A stretch of 64,000 nt of DNA, taken from NCBI RefSeq assembly GCF_029143285.1, contig NZ_JAPDSH010000002.1, positions 361,513 through 425,512 on the forward strand, given 5' to 3'. The translations under genes and the position numbers were made by a program. Positions 11,785 through 21,122 of this stretch are shown here, piece by piece. Numbering within the stretch: the first letter of the stretch is position 1; each line of letters begins with the position of its first letter. Origin of the DNA: Vagococcus proximus (GTDB lineage Bacteria > Bacillota > Bacilli > Lactobacillales > Vagococcaceae). The notes under the pieces were generated by a model. That model ran no database searches, was not told where the DNA came from, and worked only from the letters and a program-made list of their open reading frames with translations.

Positions 11785-12768
11785 ATGTCAATTTTAGTAA
11801 CAGGTGGAGCAGGCTACATAGGCTCGCATTGTGTGGACGTGTTGATTGAAAAAGGGTATGACGTAGTAGTGGTAGATAATTTGCAAACAGGACATGAAGA
11901 GTCGCTTCCGGAGACTGTAACTTTCTATCAAGGAGATATTAGAGATAAACGTTTTTTAACACAAGTTTTTGAATTTGAAAAAATTGAAGGTGTTATTCAT
12001 TTTGCTGCTAATTCTCTAGTAGGAGAATCTGTAGAAGAGCCATTAATGTATTTTGACAATAATGTGTATGGCACTCAAGTTTTAGCCGATGTGATGAGAG
12101 AACAAGATGTAAAAGCAATCGTCTTTTCTTCGTCAGCTGCGACATATGGGGAGCCGAAGGAAGTCCCGATTTTAGAGACTGCAGAAACAAATCCAACAAG
12201 TCCGTATGGTGAAACAAAATTAATGATGGAAAAAATCTTGAAGTGGTGTGACAACGCTTATGGGACAAAATTTGTTGCGTTACGTTATTTTAATGTAGCG
12301 GGTGCGAAATTAGATGGTACGATTGGTGAAGATCACAATCCAGAAAGTCACTTAATTCCAATTATCCTTCAGACAGCCCTAGGACAACGAGACAGTTTGA
12401 AAATATTTGGTGATGATTACCCAACACCAGATGGCACATGTATTAGAGATTATGTCCACGTTTTAGATTTGGCTGAAGCGCATGTTTTAGCGATTGATTA
12501 TTTGTTAAAAGGTGGCGAAAGTAATATTTTTAACTTAGGTAGCAGTGTGGGGTTCTCGGTTCAAGCGATGTTAGAAGAAGCGCGTAAAGTGACAGGGAAA
12601 GCGATTGAATCGGAAGTGGTTCCGAGACGTGCAGGAGATCCTAGTACATTAGTGGCATCTAGTGAAAAGGCTAAATGTATATTAGGATGGTCGCCTCGTT
12701 ATACAGAAGTAGATACGATTTTATCAAGCGCTTGGAAATGGCATAGTTCACATCCAGAGGGATACTAA
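11785..12768 (+). CDS. galE: UDP-glucose 4-epimerase
   Basis: NAD-dependent epimerase that regenerates UDP-glucose from UDP-galactose and so closes the Leloir cycle. The protein is 327 aa, with the Rossmann motif GGAGYIGSH at residues 7-15, the catalytic Ser in [10 protein letters not shown], the YxxxK dyad in [11 protein letters not shown] and FNVAGA. It is the last gal gene and is followed by a strong terminator. Confidence 0.96.
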   Translation: MSILVTGGAGYIGSHCVDVLIEKGYDVVVVDNLQTGHEESLPETVTFYQGDIRDKRFLTQVFEFEKIEGVIHFAANSLVGESVEEPLMYFDNNVYGTQVLADVMREQDVKAIVFSSSAATYGEPKEVPILETAETNPTSPYGETKLMMEKILKWCDNAYGTKFVALRYFNVAGAKLDGTIGEDHNPESHLIPIILQTALGQRDSLKIFGDDYPTPDGTCIRDYVHVLDLAEAHVLAIDYLLKGGESNIFNLGSSVGFSVQAMLEEARKVTGKAIESEVVPRRAGDPSTLVASSEKAKCILGWSPRYTEVDTILSSAWKWHSSHPEGY

Positions 12769-12769
12769 T

Positions 12770-12800
12770 AAAAAGTGACAGTTGCTGTCACTTTTTTTAT
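12770..12800 (+). terminator. Terminator of the gal operon
   Basis: Hairpin AAAAAGTGACAG / CTGTCACTTTTT with a 3-base loop and a following T run directly after galE. Confidence 0.93.
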
Positions 12801-12863
12801 ATTTTTTTAAAGTCCGGAGTGATATACTGTAAAGGATTACATTTTATTGGAAGAGGTGTCAAC

Positions 12864-14588
12864 ATGTCTTGGAAAGAGAATTATCAAGAGTGGATTAAAT
12901 GTGAAACATTAGAAAAAAGAGTTAGAGATGACCTAGAAAAAAATAAAGAAAATCTAAAAGCTTTAGAGGAAGCTTTTTATGCACCGTTAGAATTTGGTAC
13001 GGCTGGTATGCGTGGTATTTTAGGTGCGGGGATAAACCGCATGAATATCTATACAGTTCGTCAAGCTACAGAAGGGTTAGCTTTATTTGTCGATAGCTTA
13101 GGAGAAGAAGCTAAAAAGCAAGGCGTTGCGATTGCGTTTGATTCTCGCCATCAATCACCAGAATTTGGTTTAGAAGCAGCTCGGGTACTCGCTAACCACG
13201 GCATTAAGGCTTATCTGTTTGAAAGTTTGCGTCCAACACCAGAATTATCATTTGCAGTCCGTGATTTGAATTGTGTAGCGGGTATCATGATTACAGCTAG
13301 TCATAATCCGGCTGAATATAACGGGTATAAAGTGTATGGAGCGGATGGTGGACAAATGCCTCCAAAAGAAGCGGCGGCTCTTACAACGCTTGTAAGAAGT
13401 GTAGAAAAACCTTTAGAAATTGAAGTGGCATCACACTCTGAAGCAACGCCGTCACCGTTTATTACTGTTATTGGTGAAGAGATGGATATGCGATATCTAG
13501 AGAAGTTGAAATCCATTACAATGAATCAAACTCTTGTCGAAGAGTTTGGCAAAAATTTAAAATTAGTGTTCACGCCACTTCATGGAACAGGTAAAATGAT
13601 TGGTGAGCGCGCTTTAAAACAAGCTGGTTTCGAAAAGTTTGTAGTGGAGCCTGAACAAGGTGTGGTTGATCCTGATTTCTCAACAGTAGCATCGCCAAAT
13701 CCTGAAGAATATGCGGCGTTCGAGTACGCTATTCGTTTAGGGAAAAAAGAAGAAGCTGATTTATTAGTCGCGACAGATCCAGATGCGGATCGTTTGGGTG
13801 CAGCTGTTAGATTGCCTGATGGTTCATATCAAATCCTTACAGGTAACCAGATTGGTGCGATTTTAATTCACTATATTTTAACGACTAAAAAAGAACAAGG
13901 ACAGTTGCCAACAAATGGGGCTGTTGTAAAATCAATTGTTTCTAGTGATTTCTCAGCAGAAATTTGTCGAGATTTTGATGTGGAGATGATGAATGTACTG
14001 ACTGGTTTTAAATTCATTGCAGAAAAAATTGAAACCTTTGAAAAAACAAACAGTCACGAGTTCTTGTTTGGCTTTGAAGAAAGCTATGGCTATTTAGTTA
14101 AATCTTTTGTACGTGACAAGGATGCAATTCAAGCTTTGGTGTTATTGTCAGAAGTGGCAGCTTACTATAAATCACAAAACAAAACGTTATTTGATGGATT
14201 GCAAGACTTGTTTAAAACGTATGGCTATTTTGATGAAAAAACAATCTCGGTTACAATGCCTGGCATTGAAGGAACTCAAAAAATAAAAGAGTTAATGGCT
14301 AAATCTCGTACGGAACGTTTTGAGTCATTTGGTGGTATGAAAGTTGTATCAACAGAGGACTTTTTAAGTCAAAAACGTATCTCATTTAAAGGTGATGTTT
14401 CGGGAATTGATTTGCCGCAAGCTGATGTGTTGAAATACACACTTGAGGATGGCAGTTGGGTTGCGATACGCCCGTCAGGAACAGAGCCTAAGATTAAGTT
14501 TTATATTGGCGCAAAGTCTGATAGTTCAGCTGAGGTAGCAGAAAAAATTAATAAAATTGAAGAGACTATCCAAGAATTAATCAAATAA
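12864..14588 (+). CDS. pgcA: Alpha-phosphoglucomutase / phosphomannomutase
   Basis: Interconverts glucose-1-phosphate and glucose-6-phosphate, linking the Leloir pathway and UDP-glucose supply to glycolysis. The length is 574 aa. The phosphoserine loop TASHNPAEYNGYK lies near residue 145, the magnesium loop DPDADRLG near 305, the sugar-binding FGFEESYGY near 405 and the phosphate-binding RPSGTEPKIKFY near 538. I chose ATG 12864 because AAGAGGTG stands just upstream; an in-frame ATG at 12819 lies at the probable -10 (TATACT, 12823-12828). It stands alone behind the gal terminator but is functionally coupled to it. Confidence 0.93.
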   Translation: MSWKENYQEWIKCETLEKRVRDDLEKNKENLKALEEAFYAPLEFGTAGMRGILGAGINRMNIYTVRQATEGLALFVDSLGEEAKKQGVAIAFDSRHQSPEFGLEAARVLANHGIKAYLFESLRPTPELSFAVRDLNCVAGIMITASHNPAEYNGYKVYGADGGQMPPKEAAALTTLVRSVEKPLEIEVASHSEATPSPFITVIGEEMDMRYLEKLKSITMNQTLVEEFGKNLKLVFTPLHGTGKMIGERALKQAGFEKFVVEPEQGVVDPDFSTVASPNPEEYAAFEYAIRLGKKEEADLLVATDPDADRLGAAVRLPDGSYQILTGNQIGAILIHYILTTKKEQGQLPTNGAVVKSIVSSDFSAEICRDFDVEMMNVLTGFKFIAEKIETFEKTNSHEFLFGFEESYGYLVKSFVRDKDAIQALVLLSEVAAYYKSQNKTLFDGLQDLFKTYGYFDEKTISVTMPGIEGTQKIKELMAKSRTERFESFGGMKVVSTEDFLSQKRISFKGDVSGIDLPQADVLKYTLEDGSWVAIRPSGTEPKIKFYIGAKSDSSAEVAEKINKIEETIQELIK

Positions 14589-14595
14589 TAGATAA

Positions 14596-14622
14596 GAAAG
14601 CTAGACATGTTCTAGCTTTTTC
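14596..14622 (+). terminator. Terminator after pgcA
   Basis: Hairpin AAAGCTAGA / TCTAGCTTT around a CATG-containing loop, ending in T residues. Confidence 0.85.
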
Positions 14623-14701
14623 TAGTGCGAAACAAATACTCGACTTTTTTGTGAATTGGTATTACGATGGTAAAAAGAGAGTATTAAAAAGAGGTGGTAA
14701 A

Positions 14702-15016
14702 ATGACTAAACTTGAGGCAACAGATGATATGATCATAGAAGCGTCTCAGTTATACAAGGCGTTAAGTGATAATACGCGAATAAAAATTTTAACACTTTTG
14801 AGTCAAGGTGAACGAAACGTCAGTGGTATTGTAGAGACGTTGGGACTTGAGCAATCTAATATTTCGCATCAATTAAAATTATTACGACATGCAAATCTTG
14901 TTAAAACGAGAAAAGATGGAAAAGTAGTGTATTACTCACTGGATGATCAACATGTATTGGATATTTTGGGTCAAACCTTTAAACACGTCAAGCATTCGCC
15001 AAGGTGTAAAAAATAA
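14702..15016 (+). CDS. ArsR-family zinc sensor, CzrA-like
   Basis: A 104-aa winged-helix repressor of the ArsR/SmtB family (LYKALSDNTRIKILTLLSQG near 18-36; recognition helix QSNISHQLKLL near 51-61). The last helix holds D82-x-H84-x10-H95-x2-H98, exactly the alpha-5 zinc-site pattern (DxHx10HxxH) of CzrA/SmtB, which release DNA when zinc is high. Such sensors normally control a zinc or cobalt efflux pump, but none is adjacent, so the target lies elsewhere or the gene is autonomous. I chose ATG 14702 because AGAGGTGG stands upstream; a longer frame from 14651 has no family similarity. Confidence 0.87.
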   Translation: MTKLEATDDMIIEASQLYKALSDNTRIKILTLLSQGERNVSGIVETLGLEQSNISHQLKLLRHANLVKTRKDGKVVYYSLDDQHVLDILGQTFKHVKHSPRCKK

Positions 15017-15047
15017 AAAAGAGTTGGGAAAAATCCCAACTCTTTTT
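15017..15047. terminator. Bidirectional terminator between the zinc sensor and ppsR
   Basis: Hairpin AAAAAGAGTTGGGA / TCCCAACTCTTTTT around a short AAA-rich loop, between two convergent genes. Confidence 0.9.
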
Positions 15048-15049
15048 GG

Positions 15050-15877
15050 TTAACCAAGAAAGCTATGTTCTTCTAAACAAAGTGCTTCTAAGATGATAGA
15101 TGCTGTTTCTTCAATAGATAGATCAGCTACATTGATAACAACGCAATGTAATTTTTCATACAAATCATTAGCGTACTGTAATTCTTCTTGAATTTTATCA
15201 ATATTTGAATAAGCAGTATCTGGATCAAGTCCATATGCTCGCATTCTTTCTTGACGTATTTTATTTAAAACTTCTGGATTATTAGTGAGTCCGACAATTT
15301 TATCAGGATCAACTTCCCAGAGCTCTTTAGGTAACGTTGCTTGTGGAATAAGGGGTAAGTTTGCTACCTTTAAATTTTTATTTGCTAAGAACAGGCTAAG
15401 AGGCGTTTTAGAAGTACGAGAAACACCTAATAAAACGATATCGGCATCTAAGAAACCTTTAGGATCTTTTCCGTCATCGTATTTAACCGCAAACTCCATA
15501 GCGGTAATTCTACTAAAATATTCTTGATTTAAAGAATGGACAGCTCCTGCAATGCGGTTGGGTTCAATTTCAGAGCGTGTAGCTAATTCATTTACGATTG
15601 GTGATAATAAATCCATTGAGAATAGATTATGTTCTTTACAGTAATCATTAGCTAACTGAATAAAGTCTTTTGAAATCAACGTGTGAATAATAATAGCGTT
15701 GTGTTCTTTTGCTAATTCAAGAGATTCTAGTAAGTCTTTTTTTTCAGATACAAAGGTTTTCCGAACGAAAGTGATGTTCAGTTCGTCGTATTGTGAAACA
15801 GAGGCTTGGGCAAGTTTTGAAGCAGTTTCCCCAGCAGAGTCTGAAATAATATAAATATAGATGTCTTTAGTAGGCAT
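15050..15877 (-). CDS. Pyruvate, phosphate dikinase regulatory protein (DUF299)
   Basis: Bifunctional kinase/pyrophosphorylase of the DUF299 family (YqfL in Bacillus). It inactivates PPDK by ADP-dependent phosphorylation of a threonine and reactivates it by phosphorolysis. The protein is 275 aa. It starts with the family signature IYIISDSAGETA and has the unusual P-loop GVSRTSKTPLS near residue 145. I moved the start to ATG 15877: the upstream ATG at 15898 begins inside the AAGGAG ribosome binding site. No PPDK or PEP synthase gene is in the window. Confidence 0.93.
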   Translation of the reverse strand: MPTKDIYIYIISDSAGETASKLAQASVSQYDELNITFVRKTFVSEKKDLLESLELAKEHNAIIIHTLISKDFIQLANDYCKEHNLFSMDLLSPIVNELATRSEIEPNRIAGAVHSLNQEYFSRITAMEFAVKYDDGKDPKGFLDADIVLLGVSRTSKTPLSLFLANKNLKVANLPLIPQATLPKELWEVDPDKIVGLTNNPEVLNKIRQERMRAYGLDPDTAYSNIDKIQEELQYANDLYEKLHCVVINVADLSIEETASIILEALCLEEHSFLG

Positions 15878-15948
15878 ATTATATAACACTCCTTGCATTT
15901 AGGTTTCCATTATTATAGCATAGTTTAAGTAGGAAGGTGATGAGAGAA

Positions 15949-16386
15949 ATGCGGAATCCTAAGATAGAAAATGCTTTGTCGATTATGAAGGACAAAGGGT
16001 TTAAGTATACAAAAAAACGTGAAGAAATTTTGGCTTTTTTATTAGAAGCAGATAAATATACAAGTGCAAGAGAAGTTTATGATTTTATGAATAATAAATA
16101 TAGTGGTATCAGTTATGATACGATTTACCGAAATTTAAAAGATTTTTGTGAATTAGAATTGATCGAAGAAACAGATTTTAATGGGGAAAGAAAATTCAGG
16201 TTTCATTGTAGTCATAGTGATTTAGGACATCACCATCATTTTATTTGCACAAAATGTGGAAGTACAAGAGAGATACTAATGTGCCCAATGACTTATTTTA
16301 AAGAACAACTAGCAGGCTGTGAGATAACAAGCCATAGATTTGAAATATTTGGGACCTGTGAAAAATGTCTAGCAATTAAATCTTAG
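15949..16386 (+). CDS. zur: Fur-family regulator, best match Zur
   Basis: A 145-aa Fur-family metalloregulator with N-terminal winged helix (KGFKYTKKREEILAFL; SYDTIYRNLKDF), the histidine-rich hinge GHHHHFICTKCG and a C-terminal GTCEKC, giving two CxxC pairs for the structural zinc site. The segment SHRFEIFGTCEKC and the CPM after the first CxxC are closest, from memory, to Bacillus Zur, the repressor of zinc uptake. I chose ATG 15949 because AAGGTGAT is spaced 7 bases; GTG 15937 and ATG 15940 lie within that ribosome binding site. The gene is divergent from ppsR. Confidence 0.82.
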   Translation: MRNPKIENALSIMKDKGFKYTKKREEILAFLLEADKYTSAREVYDFMNNKYSGISYDTIYRNLKDFCELELIEETDFNGERKFRFHCSHSDLGHHHHFICTKCGSTREILMCPMTYFKEQLAGCEITSHRFEIFGTCEKCLAIKS

Positions 16387-16454
16387 ATAAGCATTTTTTT
16401 GTAAATTATTTTAAAAAAAAGTGGAATAAAAATAAAGAAAGTAGAAAAAGATAG

Positions 16455-16483
16455 TTGACGGTTAAAAAGAGTTTAGATATAAT
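16455..16483 (+). promoter_or_regulatory. Promoter of rpsU-yqeY
   Basis: TTGACG (16455-16460), 17-bp spacer, TATAAT (16478-16483). The leader before rpsU is about 75 bases and contains a GGAGGGAGG ribosome binding site. Confidence 0.85.
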
Positions 16484-16564
16484 GATAAAAGGACAGTTTT
16501 GATAACGTTTTTTAAACGATTATCGAATTCGGTTACTTTTTAAGCACGGAGGGAGGGAATTTGT

Positions 16565-16741
16565 ATGTCAAAAACAGTTGTTAAGAAAAATGAATCTCTT
16601 GATGATGCTCTTCGTCGCTTCAAACGTTCCGTTTCAAAAACTGGTACTTTACAAGAATACCGCAAACGTGAATTCTACGAAAAACCAAGCGTAAAACGTA
16701 AGAAGAAATCTGAAGCAGCAAGAAAACGTAAAAAATTCTAG
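16565..16741 (+). CDS. rpsU: 30S ribosomal protein bS21
   Basis: A 58-aa, strongly basic protein beginning [20 protein letters not shown] and ending [12 protein letters not shown], the standard bS21 sequence. bS21 sits near the 3' end of 16S rRNA on the 30S platform. A GGAGGGAGG ribosome binding site lies just upstream. It is followed after 25 bases by yqeY, the usual Firmicute pairing. Confidence 0.97.
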   Translation: MSKTVVKKNESLDDALRRFKRSVSKTGTLQEYRKREFYEKPSVKRKKKSEAARKRKKF

Positions 16742-16766
16742 TTTTCTATGAATGGAGCTGAATTAG

Positions 16767-17210
16767 ATGCCACTTTTATCGACATTGAATGAAGACATAA
16801 AAACTGCCATGAAAGCTAAAGATAAACCAACTTTAGATGTCCTGCGTTTATTAAAATCTTCTGTTCAAAATGAGCAAATCGCCAAAGGTGAAGACCTAAC
16901 TTCTGATGACGAAGTGACAGTCTTAGCTAGAGAGATGAAGCAACGTCGAGATTCACTTGTGGAGTTCGAAAGTGCTGGTCGCTTAGATTTGGTCGAGAAT
17001 GTTAGAGCGGGCATTGCTATCGTTGAAAAATATCTACCTAAGCAATTAGATGAATCTGAGATTCGTCAAATTGTATCTGAAGCTATCGAAGTTACAGGTG
17101 CTACTTCTGCGAAGGAGTTTGGTAAAGTAATGGGGGCAGTAATGCCGAAAGTTAAAGGTAAGGCAGATGGCAATTTAGTGAATAGTATTGTCAAAGAGTT
17201 ATTAAATTAA
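16767..17210 (+). CDS. yqeY: YqeY, GatB/YqeY domain protein
   Basis: A 147-aa cytoplasmic protein of the GatB/YqeY domain family, related to the tRNA-binding tail of amidotransferase GatB. Visible features are the family start LNEDIKTAMKAKDKPTLDVLRLLKS split around residue 8-30, EKYLPKQLDESEI and the end GNLVNSIVKELLN. Its exact role is unknown; a tRNA-related role has been suggested for the family. It is encoded directly after rpsU and before a perfect terminator. Confidence 0.93.
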   Translation: MPLLSTLNEDIKTAMKAKDKPTLDVLRLLKSSVQNEQIAKGEDLTSDDEVTVLAREMKQRRDSLVEFESAGRLDLVENVRAGIAIVEKYLPKQLDESEIRQIVSEAIEVTGATSAKEFGKVMGAVMPKVKGKADGNLVNSIVKELLN

Positions 17211-17216
17211 GTTTGA

Positions 17217-17247
17217 AAACCAACAGGTTAACCTGTTGGTTTTTTTA
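17217..17247 (+). terminator. Terminator after yqeY
   Basis: Perfect palindrome AAACCAACAGGTTAACCTGTTGGTTT followed by a T run. Confidence 0.93.
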
Positions 17248-17345
17248 TTATATAAAATAGAGACAAACACATTAAAAAGGGATTAAAAACAAGTGTTATA
17301 GGCGTTAGCGCAAGGTTGTTAAAACTTTTTAAGAAGTTAAAAGTA

Positions 17346-17354
17346 TGGTATATT
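17346..17354 (+). promoter_or_regulatory. Extended -10 promoter of phoH
   Basis: TG-G-TATATT at 17346-17354 is an extended -10 element; no good -35 is seen. It overlaps an in-frame ATG at 17345, which argues against that ATG being the phoH start. Confidence 0.55.
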
Positions 17355-17398
17355 TAACTTGGAAGATATTAGATAAAAGTGAAGGAGATGTTCTTTTT

Positions 17399-18397
17399 TT
17401 GATCGAAAACTTAAAGGAAACTCGCGAGATCGAACTGAAGAATTCAAATGAAGCTCAACAGTTGATGGGGGCTCAAGATCAGTATCTAAAATTAATTGAA
17501 GAAAACCAAGGAGTGGAGCTGCATAGTAGAGGTGACATCTTACACATCAGTGGAGAGTCGGATTCAGTTCAAAAAGCGTATGATGTTGTAAAAAAACTGC
17601 AAGCTTTATTAGTTAAAGGGATACCAGTTGGAACAGCAGATGTCGTAACAGCACTTAAAATGGCCAACAAGGGAACACTGGATTATTTTATGGACATGTA
17701 TGAAACAGAAATTATGAAAGACAAGATGGGGAAACCTATTCGGATAAAAAATTTTGGTCAAAAAGAATATGTTGATACTGTTAAGAAAAAAGATGTAACA
17801 TTCGGCATAGGTCCTGCCGGCACAGGAAAGACCTTTCTGGCGGTGGTAATGGCTATATCAGCTTTAAAACGTGGAGAAGTTCAGAAAATTGTCTTAACAC
17901 GACCAGCTGTTGAAGCAGGAGAGAGTTTAGGTTTTTTACCGGGAGATCTTAAAGAAAAAGTAGATCCTTATTTACGACCAGTATACGATGCGCTGTATTC
18001 AGTATTTGGAATGGACCATACAAATCGCTTGATGGAAAGAGGCATTATTGAAATAGCGCCATTGGCGTATATGCGCGGCCGAACATTAGAAGATTCGTTT
18101 GTTATTTTAGATGAAGCTCAAAATACGACGATAGCTCAAATGAAAATGTTTCTGACACGCTTAGGATTTAACTCCAAAATGATTGTAAACGGCGATATCT
18201 CACAAATTGATTTACCAAGAGGTGTGACAAGCGGTTTAATTCATGCGCAAAAGAAATTAAAACCTATTAAAAATATAGGGTTTGTGACGTTCTCATCAAG
18301 TGACGTAGTTCGTCATCCAGTAGTTGCTGAAATTATTGAAGCTTACAAAGAAGAAGAAAAGAAGTCGAAGTCAGCAGTAGATAAAGAAAGTGACTAG
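17399..18397 (+). CDS. phoH: PhoH-like ATPase
   Basis: A 332-aa cytoplasmic P-loop ATPase of the PhoH family, with an N-terminal KH-like region and a C-terminal RecA-like domain. Motifs: Walker A GPAGTGKTF near residue 139, LTRPAVEAGE, Walker B FVILDEAQNTT near 238 and the sensor segment MIVNGDISQIDLP. PhoH proteins are linked to RNA metabolism; the substrate is unknown. I prefer the TTG start at 17399, with AAGGAG 11 bases upstream and a family-like length. The in-frame ATG 17345 falls in the probable promoter. It heads the conserved phoH-pgpH-ybeY-dgkA-era-recO order. Confidence 0.9.
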   Translation: MIENLKETREIELKNSNEAQQLMGAQDQYLKLIEENQGVELHSRGDILHISGESDSVQKAYDVVKKLQALLVKGIPVGTADVVTALKMANKGTLDYFMDMYETEIMKDKMGKPIRIKNFGQKEYVDTVKKKDVTFGIGPAGTGKTFLAVVMAISALKRGEVQKIVLTRPAVEAGESLGFLPGDLKEKVDPYLRPVYDALYSVFGMDHTNRLMERGIIEIAPLAYMRGRTLEDSFVILDEAQNTTIAQMKMFLTRLGFNSKMIVNGDISQIDLPRGVTSGLIHAQKKLKPIKNIGFVTFSSSDVVRHPVVAEIIEAYKEEEKKSKSAVDKESD

Positions 18398-18441
18398 AAA
18401 TTATATTATAAGTATTAAGGCTTATAGTAAGGAGTAAAATA

Positions 18442-20643
18442 ATGAAGTTGAATTTTAAAAGAAGACAAAAAGGGTTAGGTAACAAGTATATTGTGGCCTT
18501 ATTACTGGTCTTTGGGATTGCTTGTTTCTTATTACTTTTTAATAATGTGCGTCAAAAATCCGTATCGATTAAAGAAGGTCAACTTGCGGAAGAAACAATT
18601 AGGGCCAATAAAACGATTGAAAATAAAGCAGAAACAGAAGAGAAAAAACGTCTGGCTGCGGAAGCTGTGACACCAGAGTATAATTTTGACAAGGAGCTAG
18701 AAGGCAAACAAGTTGTTCTTCTAGAACAATTGTTTGAAATTATTGATAGTGTTAGTTCATCAGCTCAAGCGTCGTATCAAACAGAGCTTGCAAGTGCAAA
18801 AGACAAAGATAAAGATAAGGTCCAAAAACCAACAAGTGAAGATAAAATAGTTTTGTTAAAGAAACAATTTGAAACTACCGATCAAGAAGATGTTAGTTTT
18901 TACCAAGCCTTTCCAAATGTCTTTTATAAAGGAATGTTCGATCTAACAGACAAAGATCGGGATCGAGTTAAAACAGAAAGTATAAAAATTGTCAAAGAAA
19001 AAATGTCTGAGCCTATCCGAAATACCAATTTAGACTCAGTGAGACAAAAAGCAAATGATGAAATTCAATATCTTGATTTACCAAGTGATATGCAACAATT
19101 AGTTAAGTACGTTGTTGATAGAGGCATTATCAGTAATGAAGCAGCAAATGATAAAAAAACAGAAGAACTTCAAGAGTTAGCTAAAAATAATGTTAAACCT
19201 GTAATGATTTATCAAGGTGAAGTTGTTGTCCGTGAAGGTGTCCAAATTGATTCGCGTGCTATAAATAAATTAGAATTATTAGGCATTACTAATAGGGAGC
19301 CTTCAGTGTTTCCTTTGGTTGCCTTAGCAGCAATGATTATTACTCAAATTCTTGCTTTGGCCTATCTTTTATACAATACAATCGGAATGGATATGAAAAT
19401 CCGTTTTGTGACTTTTTATGTGATTACGATGTTAATTGGTGTAGTTATGATGAAAGCTCTAGAGTTTTTCCAAACTGAAAATATGTCTGCAGTTCCATTG
19501 TTATTTCCAGCAGCATTTACACCACTGGTTTTAAATTTATTTATTAGTAGACGAGCGAGTATCTTAGCTGCTCTCTTCCAAGTATGTTTTGCCATGTTTA
19601 TTTTTTACGACATGTTAGGGACGAGTACATTATTATTGATTACGGTTATTTACATGTTTACTGGTTTGATGGCAACTCTGATTAAACAAGACCGAATAGG
19701 TAGACAACTGCGAACAGCAGCATTATGGCTAATCGCCTTCCCTATTTTATTTAGTCTTGTTGTAACAACGTATCAAGGTATGGAGTTATCAGATTCAAAA
19801 ACACTGACAATGCTTTTATGTGTATTTGTGGGAAGTATCTTTACATTCTTGATGTCGGTTGGACTTCACCCTTATATTGAGTTGTTTTTAAATGATGACA
19901 GTATCATCGTTTTAAATGAATTAAGTAATCCAAATCACCCATTATTAAAACGCTTGTTACAAGAAGCACCTGGAACGTACCATCATAGTATGATGGTAGC
20001 TAGTCTGAGTGCTAATGCAGTGGCGGATATTGGTGGGCGCTCACTGTTAACTAGAGTGGGGTGTTATTACCATGATATTGGTAAGATTAAACACGCTAAC
20101 TTTTTCGTAGAAAACTTACCAGATGGGGCAGAAAACCCCCATAATTTCTTATTACCTGAGGATAGTAAAGAAATTATCTTTAGTCATGTGTCTGAAGGGG
20201 TTAAGATTTTAGAAAAAGAAGGCATGCCGCAGATGGTTATTGAAATTTGTCAGCAACATCATGGGACAACCTTGATGAGCTATTTCTATTCAAAAGCGAA
20301 GGAACGTAACCCAGAAGTAACGGAAGCTGAATTCCGTTATCCTGGACCAAAACCTCAAACAAAAGAGGCGGGGGTTGTTAGTTTAGCCGATACGTGTGAA
20401 GCAGCAGTTCGTGCAATGGACCATCCTAGTAATGAAAAAATCAGGAAATTTGTGAATAAATTAATTGAAGGTCGTATTACAGATGGACAGTTAGATGATA
20501 CAGGTCTGACACTTAAAGAAATTCGAATTATTGAAGAATCATTAATTAACGGATTATGTAGTACGTTCCATTCAAGAATTAAGTATCCTAAGATGAAATC
20601 AGAAGCAGAAGAAATGAAAAAAGAACAAGAAGGAAGTAATTAA
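18442..20643 (+). CDS. pgpH: PgpH, 7TM-HD cyclic di-AMP phosphodiesterase
   Basis: A 733-aa membrane protein of the 7TMR-HD family (YqfF/PgpH), which hydrolyses c-di-AMP to pApA. One N-terminal membrane helix (residues about 13-33) is followed by an extracellular 7TMR-HDED domain up to about 285. A cluster of seven helices spans about 288-480. The cytoplasmic HD domain then carries YHHSMMVASL near 514, the HD pair in YYHDIGKI near 543 and QQHHGTTL near 608. It is placed between phoH and ybeY as in other Firmicutes. Confidence 0.93.
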   Translation: MKLNFKRRQKGLGNKYIVALLLVFGIACFLLLFNNVRQKSVSIKEGQLAEETIRANKTIENKAETEEKKRLAAEAVTPEYNFDKELEGKQVVLLEQLFEIIDSVSSSAQASYQTELASAKDKDKDKVQKPTSEDKIVLLKKQFETTDQEDVSFYQAFPNVFYKGMFDLTDKDRDRVKTESIKIVKEKMSEPIRNTNLDSVRQKANDEIQYLDLPSDMQQLVKYVVDRGIISNEAANDKKTEELQELAKNNVKPVMIYQGEVVVREGVQIDSRAINKLELLGITNREPSVFPLVALAAMIITQILALAYLLYNTIGMDMKIRFVTFYVITMLIGVVMMKALEFFQTENMSAVPLLFPAAFTPLVLNLFISRRASILAALFQVCFAMFIFYDMLGTSTLLLITVIYMFTGLMATLIKQDRIGRQLRTAALWLIAFPILFSLVVTTYQGMELSDSKTLTMLLCVFVGSIFTFLMSVGLHPYIELFLNDDSIIVLNELSNPNHPLLKRLLQEAPGTYHHSMMVASLSANAVADIGGRSLLTRVGCYYHDIGKIKHANFFVENLPDGAENPHNFLLPEDSKEIIFSHVSEGVKILEKEGMPQMVIEICQQHHGTTLMSYFYSKAKERNPEVTEAEFRYPGPKPQTKEAGVVSLADTCEAAVRAMDHPSNEKIRKFVNKLIEGRITDGQLDDTGLTLKEIRIIEESLINGLCSTFHSRIKYPKMKSEAEEMKKEQEGSN

Positions 20644-20645
20644 TT

Positions 20646-21122
20646 ATGGAAATCACGTTAATGGATGAAACAGAAAAAGTGTCTGAAGAGCAACAAGCTG
20701 AGATTGAACGTATTCTAGTATTTGCCGGAGAGCAACTTGAGTTGGAAGAGGATACTGAAATGTCTGTAACGTTTATGGATAATGCAGCTATTCAAGAAAT
20801 TAACCGTGACTACCGTCATAAAGATGCACCAACTGATGTCATTAGCTTTGCTTTAGAAGAATTAGGTGAAGATGAAATGCCGGTGATTTTTGAAGATGAC
20901 GACATGAAGATGCCTCGTAATATTGGCGATATTATGATCTCAATTGAACGTGCGGCAGAACAAGCAGAAGAATACGGTCATAGTTATGAACGTGAACTTG
21001 GCTTTTTAGCAGTCCATGGTTTCTTACACCTTAACGGTTACGATCATATGACTGAAGAAGATGAGAAAGAAATGTTTGACTTGCAACGAAAGATTTTGGC
21101 TGATTATGGCTTATCAAGATAA
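20646..21122 (+). CDS. ybeY: Endoribonuclease YbeY
   Basis: A 158-aa zinc-dependent endoribonuclease involved in 16S rRNA 3' maturation and ribosome quality control. The zinc motif HGFLHLNGYDH (HxxxHxxGxDH) is near residues 124-134, and the family segment DAPTDVISFALEE near 57. It starts 3 bases after the pgpH stop and overlaps dgkA by 17 bases, so translation is probably coupled. Confidence 0.96.
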   Translation: MEITLMDETEKVSEEQQAEIERILVFAGEQLELEEDTEMSVTFMDNAAIQEINRDYRHKDAPTDVISFALEELGEDEMPVIFEDDDMKMPRNIGDIMISIERAAEQAEEYGHSYERELGFLAVHGFLHLNGYDHMTEEDEKEMFDLQRKILADYGLSR

